Positions 11,030 to 22,740 are shown, counted from the first letter of the stretch. The stretch: 64,000 bases of DNA from Isoetes taiwanensis (GCA_021234155.1 JAJEKV010000075.1:2232001-2296000); one strand, 5' to 3'. Program-made: numbers and translations. Notes: generated by a model from the sequence alone, not told the origin.

Positions 11030-11140
11030 ATTAGAGTGGAATCTATCCAAGCCATAGGACTGACATTTTGGAGAGGGACGAGCCATCTATATAAGTAATA
11101 TTCTTTCTTTTGGCCGGCTATCAGTGTCTCCTCACAACAG
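11030..11140 (+). promoter_or_regulatory. Terminal repeat A2 with TATA box, plus-strand element, copy 1
   Basis: GAGAGGGACGAGCCATC is followed by TATATAA at 11,088-11,094, then GGCCGGCTATCAGTGTCTCC. This aligns base for base along about 100 bp with terminal repeat A1 of the minus element (AAGGGGCGAGCTCC, CTATATTAG, ACCGGTTATCGGCGTCTTCT). It lies between the recombinase and the hairpin array, the same order as in the minus element. Confidence 0.6.
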
Positions 11141-11235
11141 TATTCCTTCCTTGCCCTTTGGTTCCCTCCCTACCCTCCCTTGTGTATTCTTTTGTGATTC
11201 TTTAGTAGTTATGTAATAGGAATATATATTTATTT

Positions 11236-11281
11236 CCACCCGAGTGGTGATGCTGTTACTTTCGATCTGCTTGATTATGCT
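11236..11281 (+). repeat. First unit of the terminal hairpin array, at the duplication breakpoint
   Basis: CCACCCGAGTGGTGATGCT forms a short hairpin and begins the array that is complete in copy 2 (35,655-35,830). In copy 1 the sequence turns into unrelated DNA after one and a half units, so the duplication ends inside the array. Confidence 0.65.
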
Positions 11282-12584
11282 AGCTGGTAGTTTGCATAGA
11301 GTTTTGTGGTGACCTGGTTGCTTAGTTTGTGCTGGGGTGCTAGTACAGGTTAGGGGCCTGCTTATTTTGAAACAAGACATGCTTAGATTTATTGCATGCA
11401 TAGGCAAGTTAGAGAAGCTGTTGTCTATAGATTTCATGTTGGCTGCCAGGGTAGATAAGGTAGTGGCTGTCTATATGTTGGATAGTTTAAGCAGTATGCT
11501 CAGATGCATGTAGGCAGAGATAGATGCCTTTGTTATGTGATGTGATATGATGCTAGTTTAGGCAGATTTTTATAGTTAAGATGCTGGTGGGCACCTAGCT
11601 GCTTGGCTTATGATACTGCTTCGCTCAATAAAAATAGATATTTTATTTATGCCTTTGATGGTATTGATCTTGTAAAATTTGATGGTAAATCTGGTGCCGC
11701 TGAAATATAAATATTTTATTTAATCATTCTATCCATTTGGGTACATTTTCGGAGCCTGATTCATTATGCAGCATAGACCTGGTTTCCAGCTATTGCATTG
11801 GCTAGAATAATGTTAGATCTGATGATGAGAAATCCTATGCTCAAGTGGCATTCATATATTGATGGGGGTAGACTCTGATTACAACATACGCAGTTTAATT
11901 ACCTCTTAAAACCTTATAAATTTCATCTAGTTTGTGGTGCAGTATGTAAAGGATCAGAAATATACACGGAAAGTTCATATTAATGCACAAAACAAGAATA
12001 AATGATTGGATAATATTCTAGATATCTGGATTTTTTGAGCATCCTTAAACTTATAATTAAAATTTGAAGCAACATGGGCTACTTATATGCTTTGTTTTTA
12101 TTTCAAAGTAATAGTCCATTTGCTGCTTATGCACGTGTACTTAGAGCAGCTAGATTTTGAGGCTTTCACTTATAAACCTGAACATGGCTGACAATTATGA
12201 CTAACCTATGGGTTTGGTGTATTTTTGAAATTCAGGTTCAGAACTATAGAACATCATCAAAGATTTTTGAAGAACAAGCATATCGCAACAAGAAAATGAA
12301 GCTGTTAGTGAGCACCTTGCCACATTATTCTTGTTGTTGGCATTGTAAAGATTGTTACATATAAATGTACTGTGACTTGTGACTGGATTTAAATAAAGGA
12401 GGTTTTGTTTTACTTATGCTTTTATTTCTTCGTAACTTGTAGCCTAAATTCATCTTAGACTTCATCAGCATTACAAGCTGTGTAATTGAAAATGCAAATG
12501 CAGGCATACTGCAAATCAATATAAATTTCAAATTGCAAACAAAATGTAAATAGACTAAAACCTGACAAATCTGATGAAAAATGT
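11282..12584. other. Intergenic, no gene recognised
   Basis: This is AT-rich unique sequence. One exon-like piece at about 12,236-12,360 follows a pyrimidine-AG acceptor and reads about 40 residues (FEEQAYRNKKMKLL) before a stop, but I recognise no family. Nothing else is supported. Confidence 0.35.
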
Positions 12585-12866
12585 TATGACGAATTTTTTG
12601 ACGATTTTGTTGACAATTTTTCTGACGATTTTTCTGACGATTTTTCTGACGTTTTTTTCTGACGTTTTTTCTGACGAATTTTCTGACGTTTTTTCTGACG
12701 CTTAATCGTCAGAAAACTGACGATTTTTTTGACGATCTTTCTGACGATTTTTCTGACGCTAGATCGTCAGGTAAAAATCGTCAGCCAGTAGGGTCTTGGC
12801 AGCTGTCTGTTTTGTGAATACTATCTAACGATTTTTCTGACGCAGAATAGGCATTCTCTTGTAGTG
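12585..12866 (-). mobile_element. CACTA-type transposon end with TCTGACG subterminal repeats
   Basis: The segment ends in TTCTCTTGTAGTG, the reverse complement of a CACTACAAGA terminus at 12,866. Inside are more than a dozen copies of the 7-mer TCTGACG or its complement, mostly spaced by TTTTT runs, with some inverted copies (ATCGTCAG). Dense short subterminal repeats next to a CACTA end are the classic binding array of En/Spm-type transposases. The opposite CACTA end was not found upstream, so this is a fragment, or its partner is eroded. Confidence 0.7.
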
Positions 12867-13429
12867 AGATGAGAGTTGCCTCTCTTTAGCCAGATGGCTT
12901 TTCAACAATTTTCTCCGGAAGTTAACAAAAAGACATACATATCTTTAAACACCATCTCAGATGCAATAAATTGGTACTGGGCATGCTACGCTAACATAGA
13001 AGGATGGACACAGCAGTTAGCACTGCAAGATGTAGATATAATTGCAATGTATAATTGGATTGGAATGCAAAACTTAGTACTGGAAGATATAGATACAATT
13101 TGAGTGAACAATTGGATTGGAATGGAAAACTGGAACAAACAAGGTTAGTTTGAACATGGGATGGTTTTGTGGTCCTTTTGTACGATTTGTTAACTTCATT
13201 CATTGGTACACTCTGTGTTTCCCTTTTTTTTTTTTTAGTGGTTATGAACCTTAAATAGAGAAATGAATTTGGTGTCAGAAACGTAGGTGAATTCGGCCAT
13301 TTAACAGGGTGTCATATTCAAGACGTAGTAATTAATAGCTTACCACCAATTTTACTGCTTAGCCTATATCAGCCAGCCTTTCGCCTCCGCCATAGCTAGG
13401 CTCAAGAACCGATCCGTCCATTTGCTTCG
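12867..13429. other. Upstream flank of the GPAT gene with a short tandem repeat
   Basis: Two 58-bp copies at 13,015-13,135 share AATTGGATTGGAATG and GATATAGATA-like words. A T run at 13,224-13,238 precedes the gene. No TATA box could be assigned with confidence. Confidence 0.35.
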
Positions 13430-15331
13430 CTCCATTTCTACATTGCATCTCCTCTCTTCCGGCGCGGGTAAGTATTTTCATCTTTTGATCTTCTTGTTTT
13501 GTGAAAAAATTCGTTTCTGTAAGCTATTCAGACCCGTTTTTGTGGACTTTTTTTGTTCTTTCAATGGATACTTAGACATTTTGTATTGATACTTTTCTTG
13601 CTAATATCAGACTCTGTTTTTTCGATCGTGGATGCAATTTGTTTTGGATAAAACTAATCTTTGATTTCTTGTTCTGGGTATGGCAGAAATGGCGAAGCCG
13701 GCGAGCAGAGGAGCCCCATTTGAGTTTATCGAATCTTGCAGTTCAGAAGGAAGGGAAAAACATACCATCGTAGCGGATTTTGATGGCACACTTATCAGAG
13801 GAAGAAGCTCATTTCCATATTTCATGCTGGTGGCTCTGGAAGGAGGCGGCCTTTTAGAAGCATGATTCTTATGATCATGGCGCCCGTTGCATGGTTTCTC
13901 TATCATTTCGTATCAGAAGCTGCAGGTATTCAGATTTTAATCTTCTTTTCATTTGCCGGACTCAAGGCTTCGCAAATTGAGCAAGTTGCAAGGGCTGTTC
14001 TTCCCAAGTTTTACTCAGAAGATGTGCATTCTCAAGCCCTGCGGGTTTTCTTATCTTGCGGGAAGAGATATGTCGTAACTGCAAATCCTCGTATATTGGT
14101 TGAGCATTTTGCAAAGACCTGCTTAGGCGCAGACAAGATTTTGGGAACTGAAATCGAAGTCACCAAGGGTGGATACGCTACCGGATTCTTGAAAAACCTG
14201 GGGTTTTAGTTGGTCTAAACAAAATGAATGCAGTTAAGCAAGAATTTGGAGATAATTTACCAGACATTGCTGTGGGAGATCGGGCAACAGATTATCCTTA
14301 CATGTCCCTTTGCAAGGTAGATGTTAGTCGTGCTTTTAATGCTTAAAGATGCATCTTAAATACAGTTGTTGACGTCTGAGTTTTTGGCATATTAGTTTTA
14401 TAATTTTCTGTAGATTTTGGTGATGGGTTCTGTTTATAACTTTGTGTTTGACCTTGGTTTTGAAGGAAGCTTATCTAGTGCCAAACAAGAAGGTGCCAGC
14501 GGCAACTAGAGATCAATTAGTAAAGCCTGTAATCTTTCACGATGGGAGGCTTGTTCAGAGGCCCACGCCATTAATGGCATTAATCACATTTCTCTGGTTT
14601 CCGGTAAGCATAGCTCTGGCACTATTCAGGCTGTTCCTAACATGCCCATGTCCAAGGGATTATGTGTCAATACTTTACAAAATGTTGGGAATTCGCCTCA
14701 TTGTCAAGGGTTCAATCCCTCCACGCAAAAAGGGTGATTCTGGCATTCTATTTGTGTGCACTCACAGAACTCTTTGTGATCCAATTTTTGTTGGGGTTGC
14801 TGGAGGAAGGGATGTAACAGGATTAACTTATAGTATCAGCCGTGTTTCTGAAGTTATTTCACCCATCAAAACTGCCAGATTGACTAGAGACAGAGAAAGG
14901 GATGCTGCAAATATCAAGGCTCTGCTTCAGAAAGGGGATTTGGTAATTTGCCCAGAAGGCACTACATGCAGAGAGCCATTTTGCTCAGATTTAGTGCACT
15001 GTTTGCATAATTGAGTGATAGAATTGTTCCTGTGGCTTTGGTTGCAAAGGGTAGTATGTTCCATGCTACTACAGTTAGGGGATGGAATGGTTTGGATCCC
15101 TTTATGTTCTTTATGAATCCAATTCCCACTTATGAGGTTACATTTTTAGAGCAATTGCCTCATGAGCTTACTGTTGCAGGAGGTAAAAGCTCAATTGAAG
15201 TTGCAAATTATATTCAGAGGGTTCTGGCTGATACACTTGGCTATGAATGCACCAATTTTACACGCAAGGATAAATACAGCATGCTTGTTGGCAGTGATGG
15301 AACTGTTCCAGCAGACAGAAAGAAACGATAA
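13430..15331 (+). pseudogene. Glycerol-3-phosphate acyltransferase (GPAT4/6/8-like), frame-disrupted
   Basis: This is a land-plant sn-2 GPAT, an ER enzyme of cutin and suberin synthesis. It has an N-terminal HAD-like phosphatase domain (DFDGTL motif I near 13,776; GDRATD motif III near 14,277) and an acyltransferase domain (block I HRTLCDP, block [14 protein letters not shown], block [22 protein letters not shown]). Intact phosphatase motifs group it with bifunctional GPAT4/6/8. A 5' UTR intron (gtaagt at 13,468 to AG at 13,686) places the start at ATG 13,689. The coding intron is 14,317-14,465. Apparent one-base losses occur near 13,863, 14,198 and 14,978, and TAA at 15,008 replaces a sense codon. 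Otherwise it is near full length, about 500 residues. It may be a pseudogene or a sequence-error casualty. Confidence 0.88.
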
Positions 15332-16045
15332 GCTCAGAATTGAGCTTCATCTAGAATTTCTATGGTATAAGCCTGGGAAGGAATTTGCAAAGCAATAACA
15401 CTGAGGTTTAGAGACGAATGTACATAGACATAAATATTTTAAGACTTAAATGTGCATGCAGTTGTGCCTAGACTTTATATGCGAAATAATTGTGGACGAA
15501 TATGGTTTTCTTGAGCTATTGCCAAATTGGTACGTAGTTGCTTGGCACGTAAGAGGTGGTGTGTGTGGTTGTCTTGATAAATGCGTTGGGCAGGTTATTT
15601 ATGGATGGCAAATCAAGTTGCTGACATCTGCACCAACCATTGAATTGTGTCCTTGTTTCCATTCCCTCTACTGTAAAGCAAATGCCTTGTCTTTATAAAG
15701 CCTAGAATGCAGTTTGACTTTGCAAGAATTTATTGGACTGCTAGTTGTTCACTAACACTACCAAACGCCTTGAATTTATCTAAAGCGCACATAAAAATAC
15801 GTCTTCAACGCATGATGGAGGATAAAGTGAAAAAGTGAACAACATGAAACCCAAAACTGAACTAAAATGCAATGCATTTTTAGGTAATAAGTTACCATCG
15901 GCCTAGGTATCTGCGCTTATATAGTTCAGTTTGCTTGCTAAGATTTTTAGTGAATATGCTTCGACCACAATATTTTGCTCAGATGATGAAGCTAAATAAA
16001 GATATTTTGAATATAGTGGAAGCTAAACGAAGATATTTTGAATAT
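15332..16045. other. 3' flank of the GPAT gene
   Basis: This probably includes the 3' UTR. No second gene, repeat or RNA gene is recognised. Confidence 0.35.
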
Positions 16046-16246
16046 AGATGTTGTGGAAGGCGTGCTTGGGGCAAGGGGTGGGGGAAAAAAAGAAGGGCTT
16101 TGGGCAGATGATAAAGTTAAATGAAGATATTTTGAATACAGATGTTGTGCTCGGGGCAAGGGGTGGGGAAAAAAAGAAGGGCTTTGGGCAGATGATAAAG
16201 CTAAATGAAGATATTTTGGATCTAGGCCTAAATAAAGATATTTTGA
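16046..16246 (+). repeat. Two-copy tandem repeat of about 94 bp
   Basis: The units begin at about 16,049 and 16,143 and share GGGGCAAGGGGTGGGG, GAAGGGCTTTGGGCAGATG and AAATGAAGATATTTTG. Partial copies of the last word flank the array on both sides (15,996-16,045 and 16,226-16,250). It is apparently noncoding although one frame stays open. Confidence 0.8.
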
Positions 16247-16311
16247 ATTGGGAAGAAGAGGTGAATCCCAACCAAGGATGCACTAAAAGACTTAGTCTAT
16301 CACAATTGAAA

Positions 16312-16507
16312 CACTACTACAAAAATAGGTAGAAATGGCACAAAAGTGACATTTATCCTCTGCCTTTTTACAGGGCATAAACGTCACTTTTGTGCCATTT
16401 ATGACATTTGTGCTCCCCAAATGGCACAAAAGTGACGTTTATGCCGCATAAAAAGGCAGAGGATAAATGTCACTTTTGTGCCATTTCTACCTATTTTTGT
16501 AGTAGTG
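16312..16507. mobile_element. Palindromic CACTA-like MITE
   Basis: A 196-bp element starts CACTACTACAAAAATAGG and ends with its reverse complement. The arms of about 65 bp, including GGCACAAAAGTGACATTTATCC, are almost perfectly complementary, and a second inner GTCACTTTTGTGCCATTT pair flanks the centre. Flanking AAA on both sides fits the 3-bp target duplication of CACTA elements. It has no coding capacity and its folded transcript could feed small-RNA production. Confidence 0.85.
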
Positions 16508-16814
16508 AAAAATTGAAGATGAGTAGGAAGAGATAAGCCCTCATAGAAAGCAATGAATTTAATTACAAATTGCTTGTAGCCTCAAAGGGTGGGTGAGGGA
16601 AGTAGGCATGCTTATCCATCAAAAGTGTGAGGATGGATGATAAGTAGTGAAAGACAAGGTCGAAAACAAATGTATTGATTCTAAATAAGTTGAGGACAAA
16701 ATCTATTATGCATTGTGGCCATTTAAGTTATCAGACGTGTGTTATTGAGGGGTCGGAAGGCATACTAGAAGACTTTGACAAGATCTTGCTTATTATACAA
16801 TGTGTGGCATAAGT
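16508..16814. other. Spacer between MITE and LINE
   Basis: No feature is recognised apart from the left target-site copy of the following LINE at its right edge. Confidence 0.3.
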
Positions 16815-16830
16815 GGTCAGCTATTAATTT

Positions 16831-17860
16831 TTTTTTTTTTTTTTTTTTTTGAGGGATAAAAAAAAGATTTTATTTACTTAGAGAGAATGATACAAAGCCA
16901 CATGGCAGAGGTGCACCCATCCACGAATATGAGATGGGGGTAGCTACGTAGCTCCAGCTTGTACTATTCTCTTTACCGACCTAGACCAGATTAAAATAGG
17001 TGCCCCATATTTCTTCCTTTATCTCTTCTTCACTTTTTAAAACTAGCCTAAATTTTTAAGTCTTTCAAGTACTAGGTGAAGTAGTTGAGTTGATGATATG
17101 AATACCCCCGATTCTCAAATAAGACTCGGGCATTCCTCCTTTTCCATATTGACCAGATCGTCCAGGCCCTGGCTATGTGAAAAGAAATCTTCTTCTTGGG
17201 ACACCATTCTGGAGGGAGAATTCCTAGCAGCAATTCTTTGGTTCCTAAGGGGTATTCGAACCTATCCAGACTCCAGGCCCATACTTCATGCAGCATCCCA
17301 CATTCCACCAGACAATGTTCTATGGATTCTTCTTCCTCTTCACACATAGGGCAAAGTGGGCTCACGTTATTGTCCCATTTGGAGACTAGATGATTGACCC
17401 TTGGGACCCTGTGGATCACTTGCCAAAGAAAGGCGTTGATTCGTGGGGGGAGGAATTTCAGCCAAGCGTTTCTCCAGATGTTTTTAAGGATGTCCTCCGT
17501 GATCACTAGCTCCCACTTGGGAGATACTGGAAGAAATCCCTTAGTCTTCAAACTACTGTAGCATGACTTCACAAACTTGTTTGGCTGTATCGAAGGATGT
17601 ACGACCCATGGACTTTGATCTCCTCTATTTATTGTGTTTGGGAGTACGGAAGCCACACATTCCCAAATTATCTTGTCTGCCTCCTTTAAACCAAAACAGA
17701 CTTGAAATGCTTCCCAACTGGCCAGGTGCTCTCCCATATACCACTGAGCACAAGAATGTATACCACAGTTTTTCCATCTCTTCACAATCCTCGCGTCAGC
17801 CACTATACCTAATGGGCCTTGTTTATTGTGCAATTCCACTGGTACCCACCATGGAGGGGA
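16831..17860 (-). mobile_element. 5'-truncated LINE with 16-bp target-site duplication
   Basis: The sequence GGTCAGCTATTAATTT occurs at 16,815-16,830 and again at 17,861-17,876, directly flanking the insert. A T run of about 21 bases begins the insert, which is the poly(A) tail of a minus-strand retroposon. The insert is about 1,030 bp and encodes only the RT C-terminus. Long target duplication, poly(A) and 5' truncation are the hallmarks of target-primed reverse transcription. Confidence 0.92.
17072..17839 (-). CDS. LINE reverse transcriptase C-terminus with zf-RVT domain (partial)
   Basis: The 255-residue open frame has the plant LINE C-terminal layout: SPKWELVITEDILKNIWRN, then LPPRINAFLWQVIHRVPRVN, then the zinc-binding motif CPMCEEEEESIEHCLVEC, and a Trp-rich IWSIWKRRNARV near the end. 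The frame is uninterrupted to its stop, so the insertion may be young. The N-terminal endonuclease and RT domains are absent, and the ATG at 17,839 is internal to the original protein. Confidence 0.85.
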   Translation of the reverse strand: MELHNKQGPLGIVADARIVKRWKNCGIHSCAQWYMGEHLASWEAFQVCFGLKEADKIIWECVASVLPNTINRGDQSPWVVHPSIQPNKFVKSCYSSLKTKGFLPVSPKWELVITEDILKNIWRNAWLKFLPPRINAFLWQVIHRVPRVNHLVSKWDNNVSPLCPMCEEEEESIEHCLVECGMLHEVWAWSLDRFEYPLGTKELLLGILPPEWCPKKKISFHIARAWTIWSIWKRRNARVLFENRGYSYHQLNYFT

Positions 17861-17876
17861 GGTCAGCTATTAATTT

Positions 17877-19859
17877 TGCATTTGCGGACATATTTGTTGT
17901 TGTCTTTAAACTTGGTGATAACCTCGTCCTAAATATTACATGAATAATTTACGTACAAGGGGACCAAAAATGAAGTGTGAATTATTGATGACTCTTTTTT
18001 AACAAGGAGATTCAACAATTAAAATTAAATCACGAAGCATCAAGTAGTTATGATACTTTTGACTTTTTTTGTTGAAATAAATGGGTTTAAGTTTTGATCA
18101 TTCCAAGGTGCTTCAATTTTAACTTCCTTCCTCTTTACATGTACCATGTTCACTCACAACTTTGAGACATACACATCATAAAGAAACAGTTAGAACACCT
18201 ATGTAACATGAGTATTCATCACCCTAGGAATTTGAGAATTCCATTGGACAACATGTTTCAACATTTTTATTAACCGCTATCTACAAAATGTCCACAATCT
18301 TGTAAAGGGAGTGAATTTTTAACTTCTAAACCTCCATATCCAGTTAGAACAATAATTTTGACAGTTGGTTTCCTAATTTTATTTCTCCTACTCTATTATG
18401 CATTGCTGTGAGCCCTTATAGTCCAATACTTTGTTGTAGAGTGTGAAATGATTTTTAGCAAGCTTGCCTAACCTGAGGTGCGTGATTTCATGCAAATCTA
18501 AGCTGTCCACATGGACATCCACGTGTTCCAGCCTTCGTCTCCTTTGTCTCTTAGCTAGAATATAGGTCAGGCTTATTCCCGTTCCCAAAAAACACTTAGG
18601 TTTAGGTCGAATCTAGGAGATGATGGAAGATTTTCCCAGCAATGCTTTGTCTTCTTCTCACAATTCGCATCTCAAGACAAATTAAAAGGCACCAAATATC
18701 TCTATCTGGTTATAGAGGTTTGTTTTCTTAATTGCATGTCCTTAACTAGTGCACACTGCGGAAGCACAACTTATTCATCAGAAGAAAATAAGCTTCAATG
18801 AAAATCCCTCGGATGGAACAATTGGAATCATTTTAGTGCAACGGCAATGAGGACATAATCAAGCAAACAGGTCTGTTGACGATTAACTTAGCATATGGTG
18901 TCCATGGCTGGCATTTGGCTTGGCAAAATGTAGTCTCGTTAGAAGCTACCTGGAATTGAGCTAATGCTGAGGATAGCTACTTGTTGGTTTATCTTGGAGA
19001 AGAAAAGGGTCTAGTATTTTTCTTGTTGATATATATGTCTTTTAAGAAGGAAACATGGCAACTGCTTTGGAAAGAATTGGACTCACGTATGCTTAAGATC
19101 ATGGGCTTGGATTTGTGAATTTGAGGACCTTGATGATGGGTACTGATTGCGGTGATAGGAAAGGGATGGAAGAGCCGTCCGTTGCTGGTCATGTGCGTGA
19201 ACCATAATCATTATTAATAGCAGGTCAGAGAATCTATGATTGCTTTGTCCATTATACCAAATGTGGAATATCTTGTTCACCTCCAAACAATTAGTTGTCA
19301 AGATGGAACACATTGTAGGTCCCATATTAAAGCAAAAAATGAAGTCATTTCTCTTTCATTTATTCAAATTTGAGGTCACTTAATGATGCACTTGTTCAGA
19401 AGCAGCAAACTAACTCACTAAATTTTGCATCCGCTCATTGAATCCCTTTTGATCCGCTTCCTTATTCACAAACCCAAGACAACTTTTTTATGTGGCACTG
19501 ATTGCATCGCAAGGCATTGATTCAAGATGGAAATTTAGGTATTCTTTAGTTGAGGCTACAATTGCATTTTGTTTTATCCTTGATTGGTGGACTCAATAGG
19601 TCAGATTAAATGCATGTTTGGTTTTACATATTGATTTGCTTATTTACACGGTTTAACCATTCAAACAATCTTGCTCTTAGGTCTTCCTTACCACACTGTT
19701 TATATAACCTCGACCTAGCCATAACAGTTATGGTGCCTTTATAACATGCAGGCTGGCCGTACCAATGCAGCATTGGCATATGTAATATATCATTTTTGCA
19801 TTTTACAAGCACCTCATTGTGGCTTTATATTAGTAGATTTTTTTAAATAGATTGGGTTT
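17877..19859. other. Intergenic, no gene recognised
   Basis: This is AT-rich sequence without a coding region I can support. Short frames at 18,388-18,588 and 18,989-19,325 have no family signature. The 5' terminal repeat of the plus-strand DIRS-like element would be expected near the right end but I could not identify it. Confidence 0.3.
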
Positions 19860-20690
19860 TTGATGCATTCTATTTTTGGCCTAAGTATTTGGAGGTTGTT
19901 GTTTTTCAAAAATTGCTTATAAGCTCACCTTCTTCTGCTATTATTGTTTTTTGTGCTTTTATATTGTTCCTACTTTGGTCGTTGTGGTATTTTTGCGATG
20001 TGTTCGATGGTTCTTGGTTTACTATTTTTGGCAAATTAAACTTTCACACTTTAGTGTCCTAGCCGGTTTTTTTTTTTTTTTCTAATGTACTTCTTTACGA
20101 GTTGCATTGCCATTTAGGTGCTTTTTAGAGCTTACCGTTTGTTGTGTCTTTTCAAGTTATCCATTGTAGATTTCATGCTTCTTTCCTTTGTCCACGGCAT
20201 TTGTTAGACATTTTCTTTACAATTTTTGGAAGTCTTTAGCTTGAAGGACTTGCTCGCTTAACTAGTTGTTCTGTTCTTGGTTTATGCGTGGGGTGGTTGG
20301 TTTTTGATATTGCTTCTACGCTCACTTTCTTAGGCACAATAATTGAGTTTTTATGCACATGTTTCACATTAGTTGTATTCAAGATTGTATTGGTCATCAG
20401 CACCCCTCAGGATTTTTATACAATTGGGCTTGTTTTGCCTTTGAATTTCCTTATAAATATATATTTCTTCATACTTCTCATGTTTGTGCTATGTTTTTTC
20501 TCATGCTTGGTTTCTATTGGCAAAGATACCTCATCCGATCGCCTCATAAGGTATCGTGAAGCACACATCATCGTCAATGGAAAGCCGCTTTGTTTCCCAA
20601 TCCGTACTTCATTGAAAGGGTGGCTCTTACTCTACTATGTCATTCCATTCTACTACATGCACCGCTTTTTCTCTTCTAGTTGTCTCTCCT
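19860..20690 (+). other. Leader of the plus-strand DIRS-like element
   Basis: A T/G-rich stretch has a hydrophobic open frame (20,288-21,016). It shows no conserved membrane-protein pattern and runs into the gag homology in a different frame, so I treat it as chance coding in a T-rich leader. A 16-base T run lies near 20,070. Confidence 0.4.
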
Positions 20691-21740
20691 CTTCTTCATC
20701 CTTTTTTTTCCATCCTCAGTTGGGGGTTCGACCTCCCATTCTTTTCATTCTCCTCAGCTGGCTCCTCTTTTTTTCTCCATGCCAAAAGCATCCCCCAATT
20801 TTCAAATGCCCCTCAGATCTGGTAGACCTGGTTATACCTCGCCATCTCCACGAGCTCAAGGGGGATTCACACTTTGTGCACGTATTTTATGCCCAAGTGC
20901 AAGTTAGGGGGGTTTGTTTTGACCAATTTTCTTACATGTACATATGGGAGGGGGTCTTTTGGGAGCGTTTACATATGTCTTTGTGGTACGTTGCATATAG
21001 GGGGGTTCAAATCTAACTATAAAAATTTGTATACAAGGGGTGTTTTTTGCTATTCTACAAATGTAGATGGCGTACCCCTATATAAATGCATCCCAAGGCA
21101 CGAGCTTTAATATCAATATGTGACTCTTCATAAACTTCAGGCATCCGTGACTCAATTATCTATACAAACACAACTCGAACACCTTCAGCAGGAGATTCGG
21201 GAGCGAGCCAGTCGATCTAACCCTACCTTTGAGCGTGAATCCTTCCGTCATTATTATGAGTTTGCTTCCTTGATGGACACTTGCTTCGATGGATTCATGG
21301 CCGAGTATCCGTGTTGGGCATTACGATTTCAGATGTTGTGCTTCAAATGGTAGAAGAAGGTAAGCGTTTGGTAGATCAGCAATGAAATTTGTGTTTATTG
21401 AGCATGGCTACAACGTCGTGCTACAGTTTTACAGTCCCTTTAGTTTGATTTTTCATCTGAGGAGTCTAAACATCTTCATTAAGTAAAAAAATTAGCCCAA
21501 GAGAAATGTTTGTCAAGTTCAAGCCATTCAACCTACAACTCACATTCTTCTTTTTCCTCCTTTGCTTCCTCTCCATCTAGCCCTTCTCCCCTTTGTTGTA
21601 CTCTTTATGGCCATTTCTGACATAAATGTTGTACCTCTCTCTTCTTCTCCTTTTACCTAATGCTATGTCTCTCTCCCCTCCCCTTTATTGGTTTCCCCCC
21701 ATGTCGTCGTCCAATACTTTGGTCCCTCCACCTTGGTTCT
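20690..21740 (+). pseudogene. Gag-like pseudogene of the plus-strand element
   Basis: The clearest part (21,120-21,353) reads QLSIQTQLEHLQQEIRERAS and FRHYYEFASLMDTCF. It is collinear with the gag of the minus element, which has QLSVQTQLEHLQQDIRERAA and MRHYYEFASVMDTRF. Beyond a frame break come matches to the VEEGKRL block (about 21,350-21,390), a Ser-rich linker (about 21,510-21,590), and a decayed knuckle CTLYGHF-HKC (about 21,600-21,630) in which the second Cys is Tyr. It is non-functional. Confidence 0.78.
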
Positions 21741-22054
21741 CTTGATGTCTCCTTGTCTTTTGTAAATCATTATGGTTATTAATAAAGAACATTGGTTTTA
21801 CATTTGGTATTTTCCTTACAGGTTGTCAACCTTTTACTTCTCCCTTACCCCATCTTCCTTTCGGCTCCATTATGCAACATTGATAAAAAGTATGCAACTT
21901 CTTATGTCTGAAACTGTCTCATGACCGCTTTACCCTTTTAGCAATCTATACCTACGAATTCCCTTGTTTTTTCTTGAATCCAACATGGTTACGCCCTTCC
22001 TTGGGCACATGGACCTCCATTTCAACTTTGTTTTTCCAATCCTAACACCCCCCC
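21741..22054 (+). pseudogene. N-terminal RT fragment of the plus-strand element
   Basis: Translation gives PFTSPLPHLPFGS (about 21,830-21,870) and IQHGYALPWAHGPPFQL (about 21,980-22,030). These match FTSPLPHLSFDP and IQYGYALPWAQRPPSQP of the minus element upstream of its RT palm. The reading is cut off by the inserted DNA. Confidence 0.7.

Positions 22055-22740
<686 letters not shown>

Larger units (their letters stand above)
8..11281. repeat. Large direct duplication, copy 1
   Basis: This block matches 24,458-35,705 in the same orientation over its whole length, including nested LINEs, leader repeats and both retrotransposon remnants. Some stretches are identical, for example 5,470-5,790 against 29,880-30,200. 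Other stretches differ by clustered small edits. The right boundary is inside a hairpin repeat near 11,281, after which the copies are unrelated. The left boundary is not visible because homology begins within ten bases of the window start. A segmental duplication and an assembly duplication both fit. Confidence 0.93.
7210..11281 (+). mobile_element. Plus-strand DIRS-like element, 3' half, copy 1
   Basis: This is an old relative of the minus-strand element in opposite orientation. It begins abruptly inside the RT at the 5' edge of the minus element. It continues through RT, connection and RNase H (to about 8,250), is interrupted by LINE sequence (8,251-9,786), then resumes with the RNase H extension and tyrosine recombinase (to about 10,960), a TATA-bearing A2 repeat and the first hairpin of a terminal array. 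All frames are broken. The matching 5' half for copy 2 is at 19,860-22,054; that for copy 1 would be outside the window. Confidence 0.78.
19860..22054 (+). mobile_element. Plus-strand DIRS-like element, 5' half (copy 2 locus)
   Basis: The leader, gag and first part of the RT are in plus orientation. The RT reading stops near 22,050 within the segment matching the minus element at about 1,563. The plus-strand reading resumes at about 31,622 at the position matching about 1,545. The break is therefore nearly seamless in element coordinates, and 22,055-31,622 can be read as one insertion. Leader homology: 20,020-20,060 resembles the reverse complement of 6,100-6,180. Confidence 0.72.

Noticed and set aside
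17098..17943. Plus-strand frames of 65-126 codons
   Set aside because: They are antisense to the LINE zf-RVT coding region, extending only a little past its end.
20288..21016. 242-codon hydrophobic plus-strand frame
   Set aside because: T-rich composition, no conserved pattern, and its end overlaps gag homology in another frame; read as retrotransposon leader.
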